Below, piece after piece: positions 1-6,215 of a stretch of 7,852 nt of DNA. The position numbers were made by a program, and so were the translations under genes. The stretch is from an uncultured Actinomycetes bacterium (GTDB taxonomy: Bacteria; Actinomycetota; Actinomycetes; S36-B12): NCBI GenBank assembly GCA_937876275.1, contig CALFIA010000067.1, positions 1 through 7,852 of the forward strand, read 5' to 3'. Under the pieces are notes generated by a model that was not told where the DNA came from, made no database searches, and was given only the letters and a program-made list of their open reading frames with translations. Position 1 is the stretch's first letter. Every line of letters begins with the position of its first letter.

Positions 1-439
1 GAATGGGAGTGCCAGCATCCTTCGCCGCACGGGCAATCTCAGCGATCTTGTCATCGAACTGCTTGATGTTGCCGGGGTTGACCCGAACAGCGGCGCACCC
101 AGCATCAATGGCGGCGAAGACGTACTTCGGCTGGAAATGAATGTCGGCAATCACCGGGATGCCGGACTTGCGGGCAATCTCGGGAAGCGCATCGGCATCA
201 TCTTGGCTGGGCACCGCGACGCGCACGATCTGACAGCCGGCCGCAGTGAGCTCGGCGATCTGCTGCAAGGTGGCGTTGACGTCGGAGGTCAATGTGGTGC
301 ACATCGATTGCACGCTGATCGGTGCGTCCCCGCCCACAAGCACGGGATGCGTCGGATGCTTCAGAAGCAGCTGCCGCGACACGCGACGTGGAGCGATGGT
401 TGGCGCTGGGGCTGAGGGCATGCCGAGATCGATACTCAC
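1..439 (-). CDS. ispG: 4-hydroxy-3-methylbut-2-enyl diphosphate synthase (IspG/GcpE), N-terminal part, cut at the window edge
   Basis: IspG is the iron-sulfur enzyme of the MEP isoprenoid pathway. It reductively converts methylerythritol cyclodiphosphate to hydroxymethylbutenyl diphosphate in the cytoplasm. I translated the minus strand by hand and read 146 codons. The family features seen are LGMP and APRR near the N-terminus, SVQSM at residues 42-46, AELTAAGC around 62-69, ADIHF at 98-102 and VRVNPGN at 118-124. These belong to the TIM-barrel half. The cysteines that bind the 4Fe-4S cluster are C-terminal and lie outside the window. The start is a GTG at 439; its reading VSIDLGMP matches the actinobacterial N-terminus. 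An internal ATG at 421 (residue 7) is the alternative. The ATG at 447 is out of frame and stops after three codons. Only a weak purine run precedes the GTG. The gene lies 36 bp after the protease stop codon and is probably the last visible gene of the dxr operon. Confidence 0.95.
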   Translation of the reverse strand, partial: MSIDLGMPSAPAPTIAPRRVSRQLLLKHPTHPVLVGGDAPISVQSMCTTLTSDVNATLQQIAELTAAGCQIVRVAVPSQDDADALPEIARKSGIPVIADIHFQPKYVFAAIDAGCAAVRVNPGNIKQFDDKIAEIARAAKDAGTPI

Positions 440-475
440 CCGCTCATTATGACGCCAGCCGAGGCCAACGGCCTG

Positions 476-1798
476 CTAGCCGAGAGAGATCGGGCGCACT
501 AGATCAGCCCAGATCACGATGACACCCATGGCGAGTAGGAGACCTGCCACCACATAGGCCACCGGAAGCAGTCGCGCAGCGTCGACAGGCCCCGGGTCAG
601 GGCGTCCAAAGAGTCGGGCAAGACGTCGACGTGTTCCCTCATAGAGCGCCCCGGCCACGTGTCCGCCATCAAGGGGCAACACCGGGATGAGGTTGAACAG
701 GAACAGGAAGAGATTCAAGGATGCGGCGAGTCCGAGGAATGTCGCGGCCTTGGCGACGAGCGGCTGGTCCATGGCCGCTACTTCTCCGCCAATGCGGGTC
801 ACGCCCACGACGCTCACCGGTCCATCGATGGCTCGTTCCTGACCCCCGATCAAGGTGTCCTTCACGAGCTCAAAGAGACGCACCGGCAAGGAGATGAGGC
901 CCTTGACCGAGGCGACAGTGATGTCCCACATATAGGACGGCACCGATGACCAACCGGCCGATACATACTCGACACCGGGTGAGACCCCAATGAAGCCGGA
1001 CGTCACGGTCGCTCCAGTAGCTACCCCGGACGTGTCGAATTCGGGTCGTTCAACTGTTGCAACGTCAATGACGAGGTCCACGTGCGTGCCCGCACGATCG
1101 ACAGAAACATTGACACTCTGGTCTCCGTGCGCACGGATCCATTCAGTCAAGGCGTCCCACGAATCGACCGGAGTCGAGTTGACCGCGGTGATCGTGTCAC
1201 CGGGTTGGAGCCCTGCTGCCTTGGCGGGTCCGACGAGCGAACCAGTCGGACACTGGCCGGACGGCAATGGCGTACTCAAGGGCTGCTCAGCAGTGGGCGT
1301 GCAGTCGACGACCCTGGACACCGTGAGGGTCGGCTGCGGGAGTCCGATACCGACCAGCATGATGGCGAACAAGACGAATGCGAGAAGCAGGTTCATTGAC
1401 GGGCCGCCGAGCATGATCACGATGCGCTTGCGCACCGGAAGCTTGTAAAACACGCGGTTCTCATCGCCGGGTTCGATCTCCTCGACCGATGCACGGCGCG
1501 CATCGGCCACCATCACGGCGAAACGACCAGTCGACATCCGGCGGGCCGTACCCTCCGCATCCCCCTTGGCCGGCGGCAGCATTCCGATCATTCGAATGTA
1601 GCCACCGAGCGGGACAGCCTTGAGTCCGTAACGAGTCTCACCCTTGACCTTCGACCAGAGCGTCGGGCCGAAACCGATCATGTACTCCGAGACTCGTACG
1701 CCGAATGCTTTCGCCGGAATCAAATGACCGAGTTCGTGCAGGGCGATCGAGCCACCAATGACGAGCACGAACAGCAGAATGCCGATGATCTGCAACAT
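476..1798 (-). CDS. rip1: Site-2 intramembrane zinc metalloprotease (RseP/Rip1 family, M50)
   Basis: This membrane protease should cut regulatory or membrane proteins within the bilayer, such as anti-sigma factors; its substrate cannot be read here. The 440-residue protein has HELGH at residues 21-25 inside the first membrane segment (zinc ligands H21 and H25, catalytic E22). The family stretches GFGPTLW (42-48) and VPLGGY (62-67) follow. A second hydrophobic segment starts with GGPSMN at 131. A PDZ domain spans about 185-250 (GLQPGD at 196-201). The third zinc ligand is D377 in LDGG, after a long hydrophobic segment, and a last membrane segment lies near 411-432. The start is the ATG at 1798, preceded 5 nt upstream by AGGGAG. 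An upstream in-frame ATG at 1864 would add 22 non-family residues and overlap dxr. The ATG is one base after the dxr stop, so the two are probably translationally coupled. Two cysteines (C166, C183) flank a loop before the PDZ domain. Confidence 0.93.
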   Translation of the reverse strand: MLQIIGILLFVLVIGGSIALHELGHLIPAKAFGVRVSEYMIGFGPTLWSKVKGETRYGLKAVPLGGYIRMIGMLPPAKGDAEGTARRMSTGRFAVMVADARRASVEEIEPGDENRVFYKLPVRKRIVIMLGGPSMNLLLAFVLFAIMLVGIGLPQPTLTVSRVVDCTPTAEQPLSTPLPSGQCPTGSLVGPAKAAGLQPGDTITAVNSTPVDSWDALTEWIRAHGDQSVNVSVDRAGTHVDLVIDVATVERPEFDTSGVATGATVTSGFIGVSPGVEYVSAGWSSVPSYMWDITVASVKGLISLPVRLFELVKDTLIGGQERAIDGPVSVVGVTRIGGEVAAMDQPLVAKAATFLGLAASLNLFLFLFNLIPVLPLDGGHVAGALYEGTRRRLARLFGRPDPGPVDAARLLPVAYVVAGLLLAMGVIVIWADLVRPISLG

Positions 1799-1799
1799 G

Positions 1800-3008
1800 T
1801 CAGCTCCCTGCGATCTCGGCGGCCCGCGCGCGTGCCCATGTATCGGCATGTAGGACGGCGTCAAGGGTCACTTCGTTCCCCGGCACCCATTCGCCGCTGC
1901 CGGGAGCGAGGTGCTCGTCGAGAACCTTGGCCACTGTGTCAACGATGGCCGTGAAGGGGATTCGGCCAGCAAGGAAAGCTGCCACGCATGCTTCATCTGC
2001 ACCGTTGAACACGGCTGGCGCAGTACCTCCCGCTCCCCCCGCGCGGCGCGCGAGACCCACGGCCGGGAAGGCCTCCTCGTCAAGTGGGAAGAACTCCCAG
2101 GTGGCCGCCGTCGACCAGTCGCAGGGTTCGCAGGCGTCGGGCACCCGCTCGGGCCAGGCCATTCCCAAGGCGATGGGAAGGCGCATGTCAGGAGGACTCG
2201 CCTGAGCGATAGTCGAGCCGTCGGTGAACTCCACCATCGAATGCACCACTGATTGCGGGTGCACCACCACATCGATCGAATCAAAGGCGATGTCGAAGAG
2301 CAGATGAGCCTCGATCACCTCGAGTCCCTTGTTCATCAAAGTCGCAGAGTTGATCGTCACCAACGGCCCCATGTCCCACGTGGGATGTCGTAACGCCTGT
2401 TCAGGGGTGACATCGACAAGTTGACTCCGAGTCATGCCACGAAACGGTCCACCGCTTGCCGTGAGCACCAGTCGACGAACTTCACCTGACGAGCCAGACC
2501 TCAACGACTGAGCAAGCGCGGAGTGCTCCGAGTCGACCGCCACGATTTGATCGGGTCGAGCTAGCGACTTCACCAACGGGCCACCGATTATCAGCGACTC
2601 CTTGTTGGCCAGGGCCAGAGTTCGATTGGCACGAAGTGCCTCGAGGGTAGGCACCAACCCCGCCGCACCTGCAATGCCATTCAGAACGACATCACACGGC
2701 CAAGCAGCGAGTTCACTTGCCGATTCAGGGCCAGCGAAGATCTTGGGAAGCTCGAAGTGACCGGTGGAAAAGCCGCGCTGCTGCGCCTCGGCGTAAAGCG
2801 CGAGCTGCAGATCGGAAACAGCCGAAGCACGTGCGACGGCGATGGCCTCGACGTTGAATTCAAGAGCCTGGCGCGCGAGAAGGCCAACATCGTTCCCACC
2901 GGCGCTCAGACCGACAATGTCAAAGCGCTCCGGATTACGGGCAGCGATATCGAGAGCCTGGGTTCCGATGGAACCCGTGCTCCCGAGAATCACGATCCGA
3001 CGTCTCAC
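1800..3008 (-). CDS. dxr: 1-deoxy-D-xylulose 5-phosphate reductoisomerase (Dxr/IspC)
   Basis: Dxr catalyses the committed step of the MEP pathway: NADPH-dependent rearrangement and reduction of deoxyxylulose phosphate to methylerythritol phosphate in the cytoplasm. It is the target of fosmidomycin. The 402-residue product has the nucleotide-binding loop GSTGSIG at 9-15 and NKES at 135-138. Metal ligands D159 and E161 sit in VDSEHSA. ASGGPFR is at 184-190, and NSATLMNKGLE at 220-230 supplies the third metal ligand, E230. HPQSVVHSMVEF at 250-261 follows, then the C-terminal helical domain. The length is normal. I chose the GTG at 3008 because family homology begins there and GAAAGG lies a few bases upstream. 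An in-frame ATG at 3050 would add 14 residues, lacks a ribosome binding site and reads through a hairpin. The neighbours are the protease one base downstream and ispG after it, so two pathway enzymes flank the protease. Confidence 0.96.
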   Translation of the reverse strand: MRRRIVILGSTGSIGTQALDIAARNPERFDIVGLSAGGNDVGLLARQALEFNVEAIAVARASAVSDLQLALYAEAQQRGFSTGHFELPKIFAGPESASELAAWPCDVVLNGIAGAAGLVPTLEALRANRTLALANKESLIIGGPLVKSLARPDQIVAVDSEHSALAQSLRSGSSGEVRRLVLTASGGPFRGMTRSQLVDVTPEQALRHPTWDMGPLVTINSATLMNKGLEVIEAHLLFDIAFDSIDVVVHPQSVVHSMVEFTDGSTIAQASPPDMRLPIALGMAWPERVPDACEPCDWSTAATWEFFPLDEEAFPAVGLARRAGGAGGTAPAVFNGADEACVAAFLAGRIPFTAIVDTVAKVLDEHLAPGSGEWVPGNEVTLDAVLHADTWARARAAEIAGS

Positions 3009-3025
3009 GTGCGCCTTTCGCTGCT

Positions 3026-3044
3026 GGAGGAGAGCTACTCCCCC
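3026..3044 (-). terminator. Possible weak hairpin between the aldehyde dehydrogenase and dxr
   Basis: On the minus strand GGGGGAG is followed by a TAGCT loop and CTCCTCC. This makes a seven-pair stem with one G-U wobble, placed between the aldehyde dehydrogenase stop (3057) and the dxr GTG (3008). There is no U-tract after it, so it does not look like a classical intrinsic terminator. It may slow or partly stop transcription entering dxr, or be chance in a purine/pyrimidine-rich spacer. Confidence 0.25.
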
Positions 3045-3056
3045 GACCATATGCGA

Positions 3057-4520
3057 TTACAGCGCAAGATCGGTCAGCACCATCACGCGCTCGTGGGTGA
3101 GATCCATCATTGCCGAACGAACGCCTTCACGGCCCACGCCAGATGCCTTGATCCCGCCGTAGGGCATTTGATCTGCACGGAAGGTCGGAGCCTCTCCGAT
3201 GATGACACCGCCCACTTCGAGATCGCGATGAGCGCGGAAGGCCTTCTGAATGTCGTGAGTAAAGACACCCGTCTGGAGACCAAAGCGCGAGTCATTGACA
3301 ATCGCGATCCCTTCGTCAAGGTCAGCGATCGTGCGAACTGACATCACGGGTCCGAATACCTCTTCAGTTTCCACGCGAACGTGCGTCGGCACATTCGACA
3401 GAAGTGTCGGCTCGACGTAGGTGCCCTCGCGCTTACCGCCGACCAGCACAGTTGCTCCAGCATCGACAGCCTCAGTAAGCCATTCCTCGACACGCTCTGC
3501 TGCAGCTTCGTGAATCATCGGACCCACAACCGTGGCCGGTTCCCACGGCGAACCGTTGGGTAGATCACGAACAACCTGCGTGAGACGCGCTATGAATTTT
3601 TCGGCAATAGCTTCCTCGACGAGGATGCGCTGCACGGAGACACATGTCTGCCCGCCCTGGGAGTTGCCGTACATGGCGATTCGCTGGCACGCCCACTCGA
3701 TGTCGGCATCGCTTGAGTAGTCGGCGAGCACGATGGCCGCTGCATTACCGCCGAGTTCAAGCACCACATGCTTGTGAGGCACCGCGCGCTGAATTGCGAA
3801 TCCCACAGTTTCGGAACCGGTGAACGACACCACAGGCATGCGCGGGTCATCGACAAGAGAGGGAGCGATCTCATTGCCGACGGGCAGCACGGAGAACATG
3901 CCAGCCGGAAGATCAGTCTCCGCCAGGATTTCTCCGAGTAGGAGGGCTCCGAGGGGAGTTGCCGGTGCTGGCTTGATGACGATAGGTGCGCCGACTGCCA
4001 AAGCAGGGGCGATCTTGTGCGCCACCAGATTTACCGGGAAGTTGAAGGGGGAAATTCCTAGAACCGGACCATGCGGGAATCGCCGGATGATCGCAGCACG
4101 CCCGGCAGTCGACGTCTCGGTGTCAAGGCGCTGAAACTCTCCGTTGAAGCGTCGCGCCTCTTCAGCCGCCAACCGAAAAGTGGATACCGCCCTCGCCGCC
4201 TCTGCCAGAGACCACGTAATGGGCTTTCCGTTCTCGGCCGTGATGAGTGCGCCTACCTCGTCGAGGCGCTCTTCAAGGCGACGTGAGACATGGGTCAGCG
4301 CCGCCGCTCGCTGGGCCGCTGTGGTCGCCTGGGCTGCCTTGCGCACGCTCCAGGCCGCCTCGATCGCGGTTTCCACAGCAGCCGCATCCGGAACGGAATA
4401 CGTGCCCACGAGGGATCCGTCGCCAGGGTGGGTGACCTCCGCCTCAGGGCCCTGGCTCCATGCAGATCCAGCGATCCAGGCTGGCCAGTGTCGGGGGGTG
4501 GGTGCACTCGTTGAGGTCAT
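3057..4520 (-). CDS. NAD(P)-dependent aldehyde dehydrogenase, probable succinate-semialdehyde dehydrogenase by context
   Basis: This is a full-length (487 aa) ALDH-superfamily enzyme that oxidises an aldehyde to a carboxylate in the cytoplasm. SPFNFP at 157-162 carries the oxyanion-hole N160, and KPAPATP at 183-189 is the cofactor region (K183). FTGSETVG is at 233-240, LELGG at 254-258 gives the general base E255, and GQTC at 290-293 gives the catalytic C293. EEVFGP at 386-391 and MPYGGIKASGVGREG at 452-466 complete the set. The style of SPFNFPVNLVAHK and TFRADQMPYGG resembles the lactaldehyde dehydrogenase-like/ALDH21 branch more than classical GabD. Lying next to a GabT-like aminotransferase and its regulator, succinic semialdehyde is the likeliest substrate; aminobutyraldehyde or another small aldehyde remains possible. 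The ATG at 4520 is used although its ribosome binding site is weak. The gene follows the regulator by 64 bp on the same strand. Confidence 0.9.
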   Translation of the reverse strand: MTSTSAPTPRHWPAWIAGSAWSQGPEAEVTHPGDGSLVGTYSVPDAAAVETAIEAAWSVRKAAQATTAAQRAAALTHVSRRLEERLDEVGALITAENGKPITWSLAEAARAVSTFRLAAEEARRFNGEFQRLDTETSTAGRAAIIRRFPHGPVLGISPFNFPVNLVAHKIAPALAVGAPIVIKPAPATPLGALLLGEILAETDLPAGMFSVLPVGNEIAPSLVDDPRMPVVSFTGSETVGFAIQRAVPHKHVVLELGGNAAAIVLADYSSDADIEWACQRIAMYGNSQGGQTCVSVQRILVEEAIAEKFIARLTQVVRDLPNGSPWEPATVVGPMIHEAAAERVEEWLTEAVDAGATVLVGGKREGTYVEPTLLSNVPTHVRVETEEVFGPVMSVRTIADLDEGIAIVNDSRFGLQTGVFTHDIQKAFRAHRDLEVGGVIIGEAPTFRADQMPYGGIKASGVGREGVRSAMMDLTHERVMVLTDLAL

Positions 4521-4584
4521 GGCACCAACTTATTGCCGGACCCAGCACTTCGGGACTCCGACTCGGACATCAATGAGTCAAGGC

Positions 4585-6087
4585 CTATCCGACTGGGACG
4601 ATGCCCTCATCGAGGCTGCAGAGCGCAAACCACAGATCAGCCCGGACAGCGGGATCGTCGAAACTGCGCTCCAGCAAGGTCTCAGCGCGACGAAGTCGAT
4701 GCCGGACCGTATGACGATGCACGCCAAGGTCTGTCGCTGCCGCATCCACTTGCCCGTGGTGCCCGAGCCATGCTCGGACAGTCGCGAGCAGTTCCGTGGC
4801 TTCCGACGATGCGGCGATTGCGCCCACATATTCGGCTGCCCACGTGGATGCAGCTCCGGCATCGACCAAGGACGAGAATCCCCTGCCCGCCAGTCGCTCG
4901 AAGTACACGACCCCGGTGCCCGACATGTGTGCGCGCTCGGCTTGATCCATTGCCGACCGAAAACGCATGTGGTCACCGAGCTCAAATGGAGCTGACACTC
5001 CGCAGGCGCGAATCGGTTGACCGAGATTGAGCAGGGTGTCGGTGCGCCCGACTGGCACGATCCCGACAATTCCGAGGCCCTCGCACTGGACCCACAAAGC
5101 GCCAGTATCGCCGGAGAGCTCGACCAGGACAGATTCGAGATCTGCCGCGGTCGCTGAATCAGCCATTCTCAGCCGCACGATCTGCACCGTCTTGTCTGCG
5201 ATCCCCAGTGCACTCCATGTTGACATCGGAATCGATTCGGATTCGGCACGGGAGATCAGGAAGGATCGCAGTGCGCTGAGTTCTCCGGAATTGGCCAATG
5301 GCCTTGACTTCGACCAGCTCAAGAGTGACACCGCCAGGTTTAGCACTGCCTGATCCGTCGGTGGAAGCGGTTGCGCAGTGCCCACGACGAGGAACCCCGA
5401 TGCGGCACCACGCACACCCAGCGGAACAAGCACCACGTGCTCATCGGCGGTCGAGATCGCTGACGACGCAAGCAGGCCGCGTGGCCTGAGACGATCGACG
5501 TCATCCCGAAATTCCTCGGCCCGCCGCGCAGACTCCTGGGGGAAGGCCGCCAGCGCCGCACCGCGAGCATCGAGGTGCATGGCGAAGCCGCCGACATGAC
5601 GACCCAGAACACCCACCAGTGCCGCGGTGTCGGAGGTACTGGACAGTGCAGCGCGAATCAATTCACGTTGAGTGGCAAACGCCTGAGCCGACTGCTCGTA
5701 CTCCTTCGCACTGAGCCACTGAGAAACAGCTCTGGTAATCGCGACGAACGGCATGGGCTCAGGGACGACGATCACGGTCACTCCTCGGGCCTCGGCGGCA
5801 GCAATGAGAGCAGCCGGCACCTCGAGGTGACTCAAGCCCACTCCGAACCCAAGGGCGCTGACCCCAGCAGATACGAGGTGTTCGATGTACTCGGCACACG
5901 ATGCAGGGTCGGCCGAAAGACGCATTCCGGTGGTGAGCAGGAACTCACCTCCTTCAAGCCAAGGGCTCGGGTCCAGCAACTCGCTGATGGCCACCCAACT
6001 GACCTGACACTCCAGATCACCCGTGGTGGTGACTGGTGCCAGGGCCAGGTCACGCAGGGCAATGAGCTCACGCACTGTGAGGGACAT
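4585..6087 (-). CDS. PucR-family transcriptional regulator, GabR-like by position
   Basis: This is a 500-residue DNA-binding regulator of the PucR type, probably responding to GABA or a related metabolite. Residues 5-125 are the PucR N-terminal ligand domain; the stretch ELLDPSPWLEGGEFLLTTGM at 36-55 is its hallmark. Residues of about 140-250 look like a GAF-type sensory segment, and about 270-400 resemble the degenerate GGDEF-like middle domain. The C-terminal PucR helix-turn-helix lies at about 433-493, with the DNA-contacting stretch LGVHRHTVRHRLRRAE at 454-469. The ATG at 6087 is preceded by TGAGGAAAT, which supplies a good ribosome binding site. The gene diverges from the aminotransferase and precedes the aldehyde dehydrogenase, which suggests that it controls both. 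In Corynebacterium glutamicum a PucR-type protein, GabR, activates the adjacent GABA genes. Orthology is inferred from architecture and position, not tested. Confidence 0.88.
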   Translation of the reverse strand: MSLTVRELIALRDLALAPVTTTGDLECQVSWVAISELLDPSPWLEGGEFLLTTGMRLSADPASCAEYIEHLVSAGVSALGFGVGLSHLEVPAALIAAAEARGVTVIVVPEPMPFVAITRAVSQWLSAKEYEQSAQAFATQRELIRAALSSTSDTAALVGVLGRHVGGFAMHLDARGAALAAFPQESARRAEEFRDDVDRLRPRGLLASSAISTADEHVVLVPLGVRGAASGFLVVGTAQPLPPTDQAVLNLAVSLLSWSKSRPLANSGELSALRSFLISRAESESIPMSTWSALGIADKTVQIVRLRMADSATAADLESVLVELSGDTGALWVQCEGLGIVGIVPVGRTDTLLNLGQPIRACGVSAPFELGDHMRFRSAMDQAERAHMSGTGVVYFERLAGRGFSSLVDAGAASTWAAEYVGAIAASSEATELLATVRAWLGHHGQVDAAATDLGVHRHTVRHRLRRAETLLERSFDDPAVRADLWFALCSLDEGIVPVG

Positions 6088-6098
6088 ATTTCCTCAAT

Positions 6099-6108
6099 CA
6101 ACATGTTG
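6099..6108. promoter_or_regulatory. Perfect 10-bp palindrome upstream of the PucR gene
   Basis: CAACATGTTG is fully self-complementary. It lies 11 bases upstream of the regulator's ATG, immediately before its ribosome binding site (TGAGGAA on the minus strand). A protein bound here would block the regulator's own transcription or early elongation, so it is a candidate autoregulatory site. It overlaps the left direct repeat. Confidence 0.35.
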
Positions 6109-6119
6109 GATAATGGGGC
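6103..6119 (+). repeat. Left copy of a 17-bp imperfect direct repeat (candidate operator)
   Basis: ATGTTGGATAATGGGGC matches the copy at 6127-6143 at 12 of 17 positions, with shared pattern ATGTTnnAnAATGGnnC. The two copies start 24 bp apart. Paired, similarly oriented sites in a divergent spacer are typical of an operator array. The five differences leave room for chance. Confidence 0.4.
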
Positions 6120-6126
6120 GCTACTA

Positions 6127-6143
6127 ATGTTCCAGAATGGAAC
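6127..6143 (+). repeat. Right copy of the 17-bp direct repeat, containing a perfect 6-3-6 inverted repeat
   Basis: This is the second copy of the ATGTTnnAnAATGGnnC pattern. Positions 6129-6143 also form GTTCCA-GAA-TGGAAC, a perfect inverted repeat with a three-base spacer. It lies 72 bp upstream of the aminotransferase start and about 22 bp before the possible -10 box, close to where an activator would sit. Confidence 0.45.
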
Positions 6144-6205
6144 CCGCTTAGGCAAGGCATCGCCGTAGGCTGTGTGATGGTCCCGAGACGTGAACCAGCC
6201 ACCCC

Positions 6206-6211
6206 AGGAGG
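6206..6211 (+). promoter_or_regulatory. Strong ribosome binding site deciding the aminotransferase start
   Basis: AGGAGG is followed after 4 bases by the ATG at 6216 and after 10 bases by a second in-frame ATG at 6222 (the protein would begin MTMT). It rules out the longer in-frame start at 6174, which has no such site. Which of the two close ATGs is used cannot be settled here. Confidence 0.85.
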
Positions 6212-6215
6212 AATC

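Larger units (their letters stand above)
6088..6215. promoter_or_regulatory. Divergent control region between the PucR regulator and the aminotransferase
   Basis: This 128-bp spacer must carry the start signals of both divergent genes. It contains two 17-bp direct repeats, a 6-3-6 inverted repeat and a 10-bp palindrome, listed separately. For the rightward gene, TAGGCT at 6166-6171 is a possible -10 box. No good -35 box precedes it; the inverted repeat sits just upstream, as expected for an activator-dependent promoter. GATAAT at 6109-6114 is a second -10 candidate. The leftward promoter is not clear. The promoter boxes are guesses. Confidence 0.55.

Noticed and set aside
990..1448. A 152-codon plus-strand frame inside the protease gene
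   Set aside because: It is the reverse-strand shadow of the protease PDZ region, with Ser/Thr/Pro-rich non-domain sequence.
1799..1864. Upstream start for the protease at 1864
   Set aside because: It would add 22 polar residues before the first membrane segment and overlap dxr by 65 bp. The ATG at 1798 has AGGGAG at good spacing and gives the normal family N-terminus.
3009..3050. Upstream ATG start for dxr at 3050
   Set aside because: No ribosome binding site precedes it and the 14 extra residues are not part of the family. The GTG at 3008 begins exactly at the nucleotide-binding strand.
2757..3341. A 194-codon plus-strand frame across the dxr/dehydrogenase junction
   Set aside because: It is antisense to two well-supported enzymes, has no family motif and has no convincing ribosome binding site.
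4557..4567. TCCGACTCGGA, a small dyad between the PucR stop and the dehydrogenase start
   Set aside because: It has only 5-bp arms around one base, with no T-tract and no resemblance to the repeats in the divergent spacer. This is expected by chance in GC-rich DNA.
4144..4995. A 283-codon open frame on the plus strand
   Set aside because: It runs antisense across the aldehyde dehydrogenase N-terminus and the PucR C-terminus, both of which have clear family motifs. Its translation has no recognisable domain, and long antisense frames are common in GC-rich DNA.
5575..6168. A 197-codon plus-strand frame over the PucR N-terminus and the divergent spacer
   Set aside because: It is antisense to the conserved PucR N-terminal domain and has no recognisable features of its own.
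6174..6215. Upstream start for the aminotransferase at 6174
   Set aside because: The AGGAGG at 6206-6211 clearly serves the ATG at 6216 (or 6222). The extra 14 codons would include the ribosome binding site itself.
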